From assembly GCA_965224095.1 (NCBI GenBank), contig OZ245039.1:2914001-2978000 (forward strand): a stretch of DNA of 64,000 bases. The letters run 5' to 3'. The notes below the pieces were generated by a model, which was not told where the DNA came from, did not search any database, and saw nothing but the letters and a program-made list of their open reading frames with translations. A program made the translations under genes and the position numbers. Below, in pieces: positions 44,873 through 54,800 of the stretch. This DNA comes from JBPEWY01 sp965224095 (GTDB lineage: Bacteria; Bacteroidota; Bacteroidia; Flavobacteriales; Flavobacteriaceae). Each line of letters starts with the position of its first letter. Position 1 is the stretch's first letter.

Positions 44873-46303
44873 ATGAAATTTCGTATAACATTTACCATCT
44901 TGTCAATAAGCTGTTTTTTAAGCTTTGCGCAGGATAAGAAATGGACGTTAAAAGAGTGTGTTAACTATGCACTTGAAAATAACATTACCGTAAAACAAAC
45001 CGTATTGGACCTGGAAAGTGCTGAGCTGGACAAAAAAGATGCCATTGGTAATTTTTTACCTGCTGTTAATGCTTCAGCGTCTCATTCCTGGAATATTGGT
45101 TTAAACCAGAATATTACTACGGGATTGCTGGAAAACCTCACTACGCAGTTTACTTCGGCCGGATTGAATGCCAATGTGGATATATACAAGGGCTTACAGA
45201 ATTTAAATCAATTAAAAAGAGCAAACCTGGCTATCCTGGCAAACCAGTATAAGCTGGATGATATGAAAGACAATATCGCATTGATGGTCGTCGACTCGTA
45301 TTTGCGAATCCTGTTTAATCGCGAAAATCTAATTGTTGCCAAAGCACAGTTTGCCGTAACCGAACAGGATTTAAAACGGACGAAAGAATTGGTTGATGCG
45401 GGTGTGGTACCCAGGGGAGATTTGTTGGAAATAGAAGCAACCGCTGCCACCCAGGAACAGCAAATTGTAAATGCCGAAAACGGATTGCGTTTATCCAGGA
45501 TTTCACTGGCTCAATTGTTACTTATACAGGATTATGAGAATTTTGATGTAGCCGATGAGGATTATATGATACCGGCATCTGCCGTTATGGATAAAACACC
45601 GGAAGCCATCTATCAGAATGCGCTGGCTTTTAGAAACGATATTAAACTCTCTGAAGCCAATGTGGAAATTGCCGAAACCGACGTTAAAATAGCCAAGGGA
45701 GCATTATATCCGAGGTTATCAGCTTTTTACGGTTATAATACCAGGGCTTCGTATCAGGATGTGGTAGTGGGTGCCGAACCCGATCCGGACAACCCCACCC
45801 GACAAATAGGAACGGTAGAAAACACCGGGGATGCCGTGATAACACCGAATTTCAGGTCGATTATTGGTGGTCCTGATGGAATTTTCGATCAGTTTAGTCG
45901 TAATGACGGACATAATTTCGGATTACAACTGAGTATTCCTATACTCAACGGATTTTCGGCCAGAAATAATATCAAAAGGCGGCAGGTAAATCTGGAGCGA
46001 ACCAGGTATCAGTTAGAACAGGATAAACTGGATTTGGGGAATACGGTAAATGAAGCGTGGAATAATGCCAGAGCTGCCTTAAAGGCCTATCAGGCAGCCG
46101 AAAAAACACTGGCGGCCAGGAAGGAAGCCTATAGTTATGCCAAGGAGCGCTTTGATGTGGGCTTGATGAACTCATTTGATTTTAGTCAATCTCAATCCCG
46201 GGTGGAAAATGCAGAGGCAGAATTAATCCGCACCAAATACGACTATATCTTTAAACTTAAAGTACTGGAATATTATTTTGGAATTCCGCTGGATGAGTTA
46301 TAA
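44873..46303 (+). CDS. TolC-family outer membrane efflux protein
   Basis: The 476-residue protein has a signal peptide (FTILSISCFLSFAQ) and the two internal repeats of outer-membrane efflux proteins: WTLKECVNYALENNITVKQTVLDLESAELDKKDAIGNFLPAVNASASHSW begins repeat one, and NDIKLSEANVEIAETDVKIAKGALYPRLSAFYGY begins repeat two. Long helices with heptad pattern form the periplasmic tunnel. It is last in the ABC efflux operon, 21 nt after the adaptor and 9 nt before tsaB. Confidence 0.93.
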   Translation: MKFRITFTILSISCFLSFAQDKKWTLKECVNYALENNITVKQTVLDLESAELDKKDAIGNFLPAVNASASHSWNIGLNQNITTGLLENLTTQFTSAGLNANVDIYKGLQNLNQLKRANLAILANQYKLDDMKDNIALMVVDSYLRILFNRENLIVAKAQFAVTEQDLKRTKELVDAGVVPRGDLLEIEATAATQEQQIVNAENGLRLSRISLAQLLLIQDYENFDVADEDYMIPASAVMDKTPEAIYQNALAFRNDIKLSEANVEIAETDVKIAKGALYPRLSAFYGYNTRASYQDVVVGAEPDPDNPTRQIGTVENTGDAVITPNFRSIIGGPDGIFDQFSRNDGHNFGLQLSIPILNGFSARNNIKRRQVNLERTRYQLEQDKLDLGNTVNEAWNNARAALKAYQAAEKTLAARKEAYSYAKERFDVGLMNSFDFSQSQSRVENAEAELIRTKYDYIFKLKVLEYYFGIPLDEL

Positions 46304-46312
46304 ACTTGCAGC

Positions 46313-46993
46313 ATGATCCGGATTCTTTGTTTAGAAACCACGACCACGAATTGCTCGGTGGGGATTAGTGTGGATGGAAATATGGTTAGCCTGGTTGAAA
46401 AAGCCGAAAAGGGCTACTCGCATTCTGAAAACTTACACAGTTTTATAGAGGAAGCAATACGTGGTGCCGGAATTGATATCAACGACCTGCACGCCGTAGC
46501 TGTGAGTAAAGGTCCGGGTTCATATACGGGATTGCGCATTGGCGTTTCGGCAGCAAAAGGATTGTGCTTTAGCCTGGATATCCCGTTGATTTCCCTACCT
46601 ACACTAATCGTTTTGGCTAAGCAAGTTTCCGTAAAGGAAGGATATATTATTCCTATGTTAGACGCCCGTCGTATGGAAGTGTATTCCGGTGTTTTTAATA
46701 GCGAGCATCAGCAAGTACGGGATACCAAAGCAGAATTGCTAAGCGCAGATTCCTTCCGAAAGTATTTAGAGGAAGCCCCTGTATATTTTGTGGGGAACAG
46801 CAATGAAAAGTGCAGAAGCGTTATTATTCATAGGCATGCAAATTTTCTTTCCGGCACCCAACTTCCGTCGGCTAATGAAATGGGATACCTCGCTTTTCGG
46901 AAATTCGAAAAAAACGATTTTGAAGATGTAGCTTATTTTGAACCCTTTTACCTCAAAGACTTTGTAGCAACGCAACCAGGGAAGCGGAAATAA
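46313..46993 (+). CDS. tsaB: tRNA threonylcarbamoyladenosine biosynthesis protein TsaB
   Basis: The 226-residue ASKHA-fold protein is a scaffold partner of TsaD in making the t6A37 tRNA modification. It has the family start ILCLETTTTNCSVGISVDG, then HSENLHSFIEEAIRGAGI and AVSKGPGSYTGLRIGVSAAKGLCFSLDIPL, the classic TsaB signature, and IPMLDARRMEVYSGVF. It lacks the metal-binding histidines of TsaD. It follows the efflux operon by 9 nt and may be co-transcribed; functionally it is unrelated housekeeping. Confidence 0.95.
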   Translation: MIRILCLETTTTNCSVGISVDGNMVSLVEKAEKGYSHSENLHSFIEEAIRGAGIDINDLHAVAVSKGPGSYTGLRIGVSAAKGLCFSLDIPLISLPTLIVLAKQVSVKEGYIIPMLDARRMEVYSGVFNSEHQQVRDTKAELLSADSFRKYLEEAPVYFVGNSNEKCRSVIIHRHANFLSGTQLPSANEMGYLAFRKFEKNDFEDVAYFEPFYLKDFVATQPGKRK

Positions 46994-47016
46994 TATTTTT
47001 GATACAAAGTTTTGAA

Positions 47017-49047
47017 TTACTCAATACCGTGTTGTTGCAGAAGAGACTGATATGCGTCGCTATCTTTTAACCAATCGAAATAATTAATCATATTGCTGTG
47101 AAACAATTTGCTTTTGTTTCGGGTGCTGTCTAGGTAATACAGTACACTGTCTGCTTTTCGGAGGCTGGAAAAAACCACGGCGATTCTGTGATTTTGCATG
47201 CGGTGGGGTTCTAACATCTTGATCTGTTTGATAGTTTTGTAGGCATTTAACGTATCCCCCAATTGACCATAACTGTGCCCTAAAAAACGCAGATAAGCAG
47301 GATCTTCTCTCGACAGATATATAAGAGGTTCCAGGGCTTTTTTATAGTCAGGCATAGACATATACAAACGCATATACAACCGGTTAATTACAAATCGGTC
47401 TGCTTCCGTATAGTTTTCTTCAATATTTTTAATAAGCTTTTTAGCGTCATCGTATTTTTTGTTAAAGGTAAGTGCCGTAAAATAATTGGAAGCCGTAGCA
47501 AAAGAAAGCGGGTCCAGCTTATACGCTATTTCGGTTTGTTGCAGTTGCTTGTCGTATTGTTCGGTATAATAAAAGAAAGTGGCGTATTGATGCCTGGCAG
47601 TGACATCGTTAGGGGAAAGTTTAATTGCCTTTTCAAAGGCGGCTTTGGCCTTATCAAATTCCTTCATATGATTATACAATAATCCTTTTACGGTATAAAT
47701 CCTGGAAATACGGTTGTTTAATTTTTCGGCCTTACTCAGATACGACCTGGCTTTTTCCGAAGCTTCCGCGGGGTTGGCACGACCGTAATAGGTTTGTAAA
47801 AAAGTGGAATTGGCAATTTCAGCATAAGCTTCCGCATATTTAGGATCCAGTTCAATAGCCTTTTTATATAATTCAATACTCCTGGCAATACTTTCGGTAT
47901 TGCGTTTATCTGCTTCTTTTCTCCCCTGTAAAAACAATTTATAGGCATCGATGTTCTCAGTGGGAATGCTTGCTAGGTCCTGCTGCTCTTCAAAACTGAT
48001 ATTTAATTGAAGGGCATTTACAATTTCCCGGGAAACTTCAGACTGAATCTCAAAAATATCGGTAATGGTTTTATCGTAATTATCCGCCCAGATATGTTCA
48101 TCATTTTTTGCATCGATAAGCTGTGCGGTTACCCGGATTTCATCTCCATATTTACGAATACTTCCTTCCAGAATGTATAAAACACCCAGCTCTTTAGCTA
48201 TTTCGGGAATGGTTTTACGCGTGTTTTTAAACTGCATAACCGACGTACGTGAAATAACCTTTAATTCGCCCAGTTTCGACAAATGAGTAAGGATATCTTC
48301 GGTAATTCCGTCTCTGAATATCTCCGCATCGCTGTCGGCACTCAGATTGTCAAAAGGAAGAACGGCAATAGACGGATCGCCGGATACATCCGGTTTTTTG
48401 GTTAGCTGGAAATATGAAACTCCAGTAATGGCCAGGAGTATACCAAGCATAAAAAAGAGGACGTTTTTCCGGGAAGATTTTCGTTTGAGTTCCCGCTCCG
48501 GAACCGATTTGAATTTTCCTTTTATTTCATCGGCTTTGGGGATCACAAGGCCTTCATTCGCGATAGCAAAAACCGGCATGGCCCCATCTACGTTCTTAAG
48601 CTCATAGGCATCCAGAAATTCGGATGTAATATGATTTTGGCTTCGTATCTGGTCGTGCACCTTATCCGAGATAAGGATACTTCCCGGAACGGCACAGGAT
48701 TCTATTCGGGAGGCTATATTCACGGCGTCTCCCATGATATCGTCTTTTGACTGGATAATATCACCTACGTGTATTCCTATTCGAACCGGGATTTTAGGGT
48801 CGGACAAAAAGTCTCGCTGTAGGGCAATAGCACAGTCTACTGCTTCAACCGTACTCTTAAAAATACTGAGAGTGCCATCACCGAAGTATTGAATAATAGT
48901 ACCGTGAAATGCTTTCGTATGTTTTTCAAAAATCTCCCGATGCCGCTTTCTGAGTAAAACCGCACCTTGTTCATCACTGTGCATCATCGAGGTATACCCT
49001 TCGATATCGGTAAACATAATGGCAGCCAGTTGTCGTTGGTGAGACAT
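47017..49047 (-). CDS. membrane class III nucleotidyl cyclase with TolB/FlgO-like domain and TPR repeats
   Basis: The 676-residue protein begins with a class III cyclase domain (about 1-165): metal motif FTDIEGY, second Asp in QYFGDGTLSIF, and GDAVNIASRIE with the Asn/Arg transition-state pair. The Lys that selects adenine in typical adenylyl cyclases appears as Gln (IIQYFGD), so the product (cAMP, cGMP or other) is uncertain. A membrane helix (VLFFMLGILLAITGVSYF, about 198-215) leads to a periplasmic FlgO/TolB-N-like domain (SIAVLPFDNLSADSDAEIFRDGITEDIL) and about six TPRs (from residue 360). The cyclase is therefore cytoplasmic with an outside sensor. It diverges from the cNMP-binding sigma54 regulator. 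Confidence 0.88.
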   Translation of the reverse strand: MSHQRQLAAIMFTDIEGYTSMMHSDEQGAVLLRKRHREIFEKHTKAFHGTIIQYFGDGTLSIFKSTVEAVDCAIALQRDFLSDPKIPVRIGIHVGDIIQSKDDIMGDAVNIASRIESCAVPGSILISDKVHDQIRSQNHITSEFLDAYELKNVDGAMPVFAIANEGLVIPKADEIKGKFKSVPERELKRKSSRKNVLFFMLGILLAITGVSYFQLTKKPDVSGDPSIAVLPFDNLSADSDAEIFRDGITEDILTHLSKLGELKVISRTSVMQFKNTRKTIPEIAKELGVLYILEGSIRKYGDEIRVTAQLIDAKNDEHIWADNYDKTITDIFEIQSEVSREIVNALQLNISFEEQQDLASIPTENIDAYKLFLQGRKEADKRNTESIARSIELYKKAIELDPKYAEAYAEIANSTFLQTYYGRANPAEASEKARSYLSKAEKLNNRISRIYTVKGLLYNHMKEFDKAKAAFEKAIKLSPNDVTARHQYATFFYYTEQYDKQLQQTEIAYKLDPLSFATASNYFTALTFNKKYDDAKKLIKNIEENYTEADRFVINRLYMRLYMSMPDYKKALEPLIYLSREDPAYLRFLGHSYGQLGDTLNAYKTIKQIKMLEPHRMQNHRIAVVFSSLRKADSVLYYLDSTRNKSKLFHSNMINYFDWLKDSDAYQSLLQQHGIE

Positions 49048-49180
49048 AAGTGTTCCCTAATGCAGATTACAATTACTAAGGTACTGTTTTTATTGTAAAT
49101 GTTTGGCCCCCCGGGTATTGTCTTCCTGGCATACCAGATAATTATTATATTTATGCTATAGGTGCGTTTAATTCGAAGAT

Positions 49181-51031
49181 GTGAATAAGATTGATCCAGA
49201 CATGTATAGTAATTTCCTTTCCGAAGTCCCCTTTTTTTCGGAAGTGTCGCCGGTTTCCCTGAAGCATTTTTCAAAAGGCCTTACAGAAGCTGTTTTTAGA
49301 AAAGGAGAAATCGTTTTTGTAAAAGAAAGTCCCGGGACATCTATGTATGTTATTGTAGAGGGAAGCGTAAGCGTTCATGAAAACGATCATGTTTATGGAA
49401 AATTAATACAGGGAGATTGCTTTGGAGAGTATGCCTTAATTGATGGCAGGCCCAGATCTGCTTCGGTTACCTGCCTCGAGGAAACGCGCGTTTTACAAAT
49501 TGCGCGAAGCCATTTTATGGAACTTATTAAAAACGATAGTGGCTTTGCTCAGGGGATACTGCATGTCATGATTAAGCGCCACCGGGAACTGGATGCTATC
49601 CAGGAACAACTGGCCTCTTCCAAAAAAGAATTGGAGCATACCAATAACACTATGAATGGCCTGATAAACGGCGCTATGGATGCCATAGTGATGTTTAATA
49701 AGGATTTCAGAATCCTGCTTACCAATACGGCAGCCTGTAAGCAATTGGAAAATAGCGATGTAATACAACGAAACCTGCTCTTCTTTCTGGAGGATAAAAG
49801 TGCAGCTTTGATTTCCGAACTGGTCGGAGAAGGTATGGAGAAAGAAAAGACACCATTCAACATATTTCTTCCGGAACCCATAAAGGTTATCGGATCGGAT
49901 GGCCTGGAAACCTTAAATGAAGGGACACTGAGTATGTTTGGAAAAGCTGATGAAAGTAACTTTCTTCTCATTTTGAGAAATATGGAGGAACGCATCAGGG
50001 CCAATAACAAAATTCATCAGCTTACTACACAAACACAATACCTGGAAGAAGAAATTACCGAATTGACATCAACGTACGGAATGGTTGCCGAAGATGCAAG
50101 GATGAAAGAGGTAATAAGCCTTGTTAACCAGGTAGCAGTAACCGATGCCACCGTTTTAATTACAGGAGAAACAGGCACGGGTAAAGAACTGGTGGCACGC
50201 GCTATTCATAAAGCCAGTAAGCGGAACCATCAGCCGCTTATCCGGATTAATTGCGGAGCCATTCCTGCCAATCTGATAGAAAGCGAACTCTTCGGTCATG
50301 AAAAAGGAGCATTTACAGGTGCCACCGCAAGCCGGAAGGGACGTTTTTTATTGGCCGATAAGGGAACCATCTTTCTGGATGAGATCGGGGAGCTTCCCCT
50401 GGAATTACAACCTAAATTACTTCGGGTACTTCAGGAAGGAGAATTTGATCCGGTGGGGAGTTCGGAAACCGTTTCGGTTGATGTACGGATTATAGCAGCT
50501 ACCCATAGAGATCTTTTAAAGAGAGCAGGAGCGGGGAATTTCCGGGAAGATTTGTTTTACAGGCTTAATGTATTCCCCATTCAGGTACCCCCCTTACGGG
50601 AAAGAGGAGGAGATATCCACCTAATTGCACAGGAAATGATATCCCATTTTTGCAAAAAACTGGGGAAACCGGCATATGTTTTAACCGGGGCCAATAAGGC
50701 GGTACTTACTTCATATTCCTGGCCCGGAAATGTCAGGGAACTGCAAAACCTGATGGAGCGCCTGGTAATTCTCTCCAATCCCGCAAAAACCAATTGGAGT
50801 GCGTTTATCCCCGGAAATAATGGCGCACCTCATGAGAAAAATAGTGCAGTGCCGGCCCGTGTGTTAACAGCTAAAGAAATGACTGCCCTGGAAAGAGCTA
50901 ATATCCTGAAGGCACTGAAGCAAACCGGATGGAAAATATCGGGAAAAAACGGCGCAGCCGCCTTACTCCAAATACCGCCAACCACACTCGCCTCCAAAGT
51001 AAAGGCCCTGGGTATATCGCGCCCGGTGTAA
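49181..51031 (+). CDS. sigma54-dependent regulator with cyclic-nucleotide-binding and PAS domains
   Basis: The 616-residue enhancer-binding protein has a cNMP-binding domain (about 15-130: FFSEVSPVSLKHFSKGL..GEIVFVKESPGTSMYVIVEGSVSVHE..GDCFGEYALIDGRPRSASV, with a phosphate-cassette-like FGEYALIDGRPRSAS), a PAS domain (about 160-275), an AAA+ domain with Walker A GETGTGKE, the sigma54-contact loop GAFTGA and Walker B GTIFLDEIGEL, and a Fis-type HTH (LKQTGWKISGKNGAAALLQIPPTTLASKVKALGI). The input is thus probably a cyclic nucleotide and possibly a PAS ligand. The start is GTG 49181, or ATG 49202. It lies opposite the cyclase and upstream of a sigma54 promoter. Confidence 0.93.
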   Translation: MNKIDPDMYSNFLSEVPFFSEVSPVSLKHFSKGLTEAVFRKGEIVFVKESPGTSMYVIVEGSVSVHENDHVYGKLIQGDCFGEYALIDGRPRSASVTCLEETRVLQIARSHFMELIKNDSGFAQGILHVMIKRHRELDAIQEQLASSKKELEHTNNTMNGLINGAMDAIVMFNKDFRILLTNTAACKQLENSDVIQRNLLFFLEDKSAALISELVGEGMEKEKTPFNIFLPEPIKVIGSDGLETLNEGTLSMFGKADESNFLLILRNMEERIRANNKIHQLTTQTQYLEEEITELTSTYGMVAEDARMKEVISLVNQVAVTDATVLITGETGTGKELVARAIHKASKRNHQPLIRINCGAIPANLIESELFGHEKGAFTGATASRKGRFLLADKGTIFLDEIGELPLELQPKLLRVLQEGEFDPVGSSETVSVDVRIIAATHRDLLKRAGAGNFREDLFYRLNVFPIQVPPLRERGGDIHLIAQEMISHFCKKLGKPAYVLTGANKAVLTSYSWPGNVRELQNLMERLVILSNPAKTNWSAFIPGNNGAPHEKNSAVPARVLTAKEMTALERANILKALKQTGWKISGKNGAAALLQIPPTTLASKVKALGISRPV

Positions 51032-51034
51032 AAT

Positions 51035-51086
51035 ACGGAATGTCGTAAATACAGTAACGATATTTCGTAAATAAACGATATTTCGT
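51035..51086 (+). promoter_or_regulatory. three dyad sites ACGR-N4-TCGT, probable activator binding sites
   Basis: ACGGAATGTCGT (51035-51046), ACGATATTTCGT (51057-51068) and ACGATATTTCGT (51075-51086) are inverted repeats spaced 22 and 18 nt start to start, about two helical turns each. They lie 60-110 bp upstream of the -24/-12 promoter, the usual place for enhancer sites of a sigma54 activator. The assignment to the adjacent regulator is an inference. Confidence 0.7.
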
Positions 51087-51145
51087 TATTCTTGCCTTTA
51101 TTAATTTTTATATTAACTATTTGATAATCAGATTAATACGTGTTT

Positions 51146-51161
51146 TGGCATAGCCCGTGCA
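51146..51161 (+). promoter_or_regulatory. sigma54 (-24/-12) promoter of the osmC-like gene
   Basis: TGGCATAGCCCGTGCA matches TGGCAYRNNNNTTGCW at every defined position except one (G for T before TGCA), with the required GG-GC spacing. Transcription would begin near 51172, 34 nt before the ATG at 51206. Confidence 0.8.
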
Positions 51162-51205
51162 TTTAGTTTGGCATCATACAAATGTTTAACTAAAAAAATA
51201 AAAAA

Positions 51206-51757
51206 ATGATTACTACAGAAAACATGAAAAACGGAGTAAATGTAAACCAGTTAATGGAAACTATCGAAGCGGTTCAGGGAGCCCCTGAATTGGCTAAATT
51301 TGAATTCCGATCTAAAAACAATTGGATCGAAGGCGGGCACTGTGTGAGCAGTATTAAAAGCTTTTACGGCGTAGGCCAGGAAGACGAAACCCGCGAAGAG
51401 ACTTTCACTATGGAATGCGATCACCCGAATGTACTTCTCGGAAAAGACAAGGCTGCCACACCACCTGAAGTAGTACTTCACGCTTTGGGATCGTGTTTAA
51501 CCGGTGCCATGGTATATCACGCCGCTGCCCACGGGATTGAAATAGAAGGAGCCGAATCTTCGCTGGAAGGAGGCGTTGATTTACAGGGATTCCTCGGACT
51601 TAGCCCGGAAGTGCGAAAAGGCTTTGACGGTATTAAAGTCCGGTTAAAAGTAAAATCGGATGCCTCGGCAGAACAGTTGGAAAATCTGGCTAAGTTTTCT
51701 CCGGTTTTCGATATGCTGATCAATCCTACACCGGTTTCGATAGAAATCGTAAAGTAA
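51206..51757 (+). CDS. OsmC/Ohr-family protein
   Basis: The 183-residue protein has the OsmC fold: an N-terminal beta region (APELAKFEFRSKNNWIEGGHCVSSIKSFYGV), a core with ECDHPNVLLGKDKAATPPEVVLHALGSCLTGAMVYHAAAHGIEIEGAESSLEGGVDLQGFLGL, and a C-terminal VDFMLINPTPVSIEI-like end. The PPEVVLHALGSC segment carries the central-helix cysteine of OsmC peroxidases; the other cysteine is in MECDHP. Family members reduce organic hydroperoxides or bind small thiol compounds. It is preceded by a sigma54 promoter and dyad sites, so it is the best candidate target of the neighbouring regulator. Confidence 0.88.
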   Translation: MITTENMKNGVNVNQLMETIEAVQGAPELAKFEFRSKNNWIEGGHCVSSIKSFYGVGQEDETREETFTMECDHPNVLLGKDKAATPPEVVLHALGSCLTGAMVYHAAAHGIEIEGAESSLEGGVDLQGFLGLSPEVRKGFDGIKVRLKVKSDASAEQLENLAKFSPVFDMLINPTPVSIEIVK

Positions 51758-51766
51758 AAACCTAAA

Positions 51767-51800
51767 ATGGCTGTTTTACGGATAGAACAGCCATTTTTTT
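51767..51800 (+). terminator. terminator after the osmC-like gene
   Basis: The stem AAATGGCTGTT / AACAGCCATTT with a T tract separates it from the pyruvate:ferredoxin oxidoreductase gene; some read-through would still be possible. Confidence 0.85.
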
Positions 51801-51848
51801 ATCGAAAATTCCATATCCGTATTCCCTTTATTAATAAAAATATCGGTC

Positions 51849-54800
51849 ATGATAAGCAATGCAAATCAGGCAGTGGCACGAATTGCCTATAAAACAAATG
51901 AAATTTGCGTTTTGTATCCCATAACACCCGCTACCGAAATGGGAGAACTCGCAGAACAGTGGAGCACTGAAAGTAAAGAAAATATTTTCGGAGATATACC
52001 AGACAGTTTTCAAATGCAAAGTGAAGCCGGAGTTGCCGGTGCTATGCACGGCGCCCTGCAAACAGGCTCTCTGACCACTACGTTTACGGCATCGCAGGGC
52101 CTGTTGCTTATGATGCCTAATATGTATAAAATAGCGGGTCAATTAATTCCTAATGTAATTCATGTGGCCACCCGGAGTATTGCCACCCACGCACTTTCCG
52201 TTTTTGGAGACCATAGCGATATTATGGCCGTGCGCAGTACCGGATATGCTTTTTTGGGAAGTGCTTCTGTGCAGGAAGCACAGGATTTTGCCTTGATAGC
52301 CCAGGCAGCCTCCCTGAAATCACGCATTCCCTTTGTTCATTTTTTTGACGGTTTTCGTACCTCCCACGAAGTAAGTACCATTCAGGGAATTCCCGACAGC
52401 ACCATACGGGCTATGCTGCCGGAAAAAGCAATAAGCCTCCACAAAGCGAGGGCACTGCAACCGGATGCACCGGTAGTGCGTGGTACGGCTCAGGGCCCGG
52501 AAATCTTTTTTCAGGGCAGGGAAGCCGTAAATTCACAGTACCAGGCCTGCCCGGATATAGTACAGAAGGAAATGAACAGCTTCTCCCGATTAACCGGCAG
52601 GCAATACCGTTTGTTTGATTATGCAGGACACCCGGAGGCTACCCATATTATGGTAACGATGGCTTCATCGGCAGAGACGGTTGAAAAAACCGTAGAATAC
52701 TTAAACCGAAAAGGAGGTAAGTACGGCTTAATTAAAGTACGCCTTTTCCGCCCCTTTAGCACAAAACATCTTCTGCAGGCATTACCGAAAACGGTACAGG
52801 CTATTGCTGTGCTTGACAGGACTAAAGAACCCGGAGCTTCGGGAGAACCTCTTTATCTCGATGTGGTTCAGACTCTGCAGCACGCATATAACACAAAGCA
52901 ACGCCATGAGATCCCTAAAATTATCGGGGGGCGTTATGGCTTATCTTCAAAAGAGTTCACCCCGGCCATGGTAGCCGCTGTTTTTAAAAATCTGGAAAAA
53001 ACAGATCCTGTACATTCGTTTACTGTTGGAATTACCGATGATGTAACCGGCCTGAGCCTTCCGTTATCCCGTATTAAATACCCGGAGTACGGAACCACCC
53101 AGGTGATTTTTTATGAGAAAAAATCGGAAACGGCATCCAAAGGGTTTCGAGCGCTGCTGGGAGCTTTGAGCGCATCGGAGAACTATGTGCAGGGATATGA
53201 AAGATGCGGTTATAAAAAATCGGGAAATACCCTTAGCAAAATGCATTTGCGTTTTGGTAATACACCCGTAAAAGCACCGTATCTTATTTCGGAAGCAGAT
53301 ATTGTTCTCTGTGAAGCCCCTCAACTATTGGCCCATACCCAAATGCTCTCAAAACTGACCTCCGGAGGAACTTTGATGGTAGCATGGAAACAGGACTCAA
53401 AATGGTTATGGGAATCGCTTCCCAATGAAATACAAAGCGAAATTAAAAACAGGAAAATCCACTTAAAAACCTTAAATCCGGAAAAAGTACAGGATGTTTT
53501 TTCTACGGATCCATCCACATATACCGATCTCCAGATGGGGTTCCTGGCTCTTATGAAAGCAGGACGCAGTAAAGAGCATCACCGACTCCGGGAATGTATT
53601 CGCACCGTAGATACATCAATGCCAGGCAGGGGTCAGGCCCGGCAGGAGCACCGAAGCGGGGCGCAATCGTTAACAGAGGCATTGCTAAATGGTAGGGGGA
53701 ATGAGCTCCCGGTGAGCAGTTTTCCGGTAGACGGAACTTATGAAACAGACACTTCAAAATTCCACCATATATGTGGCGACCGGCTACCGGTTTGGAATCC
53801 GGAAGCCTGTATACAATGTGGGGCCTGCAGTATGGCCTGCCCGCAGGGAGCATTGCGAATCAAGGCTTTTGACAATTCGTATATGGCGGGAATGCCCTTG
53901 GCATTTAAGTCGGTTAATGCTACCGAAATAGGAGAGGAAACCAATCTCCAGTACGGTATACAGGTAAATCCGGATCAGTGCAGCGGATGCACAAATTGCG
54001 AAGATGCCTGTCCGGTAGAGGCTTTAACCATGGTGGTAAGGCAGGAAGCGTACCATACCCAACAAAAAAACTGGTATGCATTTAAGGAAATCCCCGAATA
54101 CGATAGCACAAAAATAAACGACCATAAAATAAGGGAGCAACAGCTCCAGGAACCGCTGTTTAAATACCCCGTTGGGGTTGATGGTTGTGGTGAGGCACCC
54201 TATCTGAAACTCATATCACAATTATTTGGAGAACGCCTGTTGATAGCAAATGCTACAGGGAGTAGTTCTATTTTCGGAGGAGCACTTCCCGGAATTCCAT
54301 GGTCTAAAAACAGCAAGGGTCGCGGGCCGGCTTGGGCTAATTCGCTGTTTGAAGACAATGCCGAATTCGGACTGGGATTTCGGCTTTCACTCGATAAGCA
54401 GGAAAGGAAAGCCAGGAAGCTGATATCCGATATGAGTACCCAGCTGGGGAAGGTACTGGTTGAAGACGTTTTAAATGCCCGTCAGGAATCGGAAAAAGCC
54501 ATTAATGCACAACGCAATCGTATTGCAGCCATAGAAAAAAAGCTAAGGCTGCTGGATTCGGACAAAGCACGACAACTGGAGGCTTGCATTCAGAGCCTGG
54601 TTAAAAAAAGCGTTTGGATAGTGGGCGGAGACGGCTGGGCATACGATATAGGATTCGGAGGACTGGATCATGCCATGGCGTCAGGTAGGAATATTAATAT
54701 CCTGGTGCTGGATAATCAGGTTTACGACAATACGGGCGGACAAACATCGAAGGCGACACCCTTTGGTGCACAGGCCGGATTTTCATACGGAGGGAAAAGA

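Noticed and set aside
49048..49180. sigma54 or dyad sites in the cyclase/regulator divergent gap
   Set aside because: TGGCATACC near 49112 and TGGTATG on the other strand lack a -12 GC at the right spacing, and no ACGA-N4-TCGT dyad is present.
51801..51848. Second sigma54 promoter in front of nifJ
   Set aside because: No GG-N10-GC pair with the required surrounding bases is present in the 48 nt after the osmC terminator.
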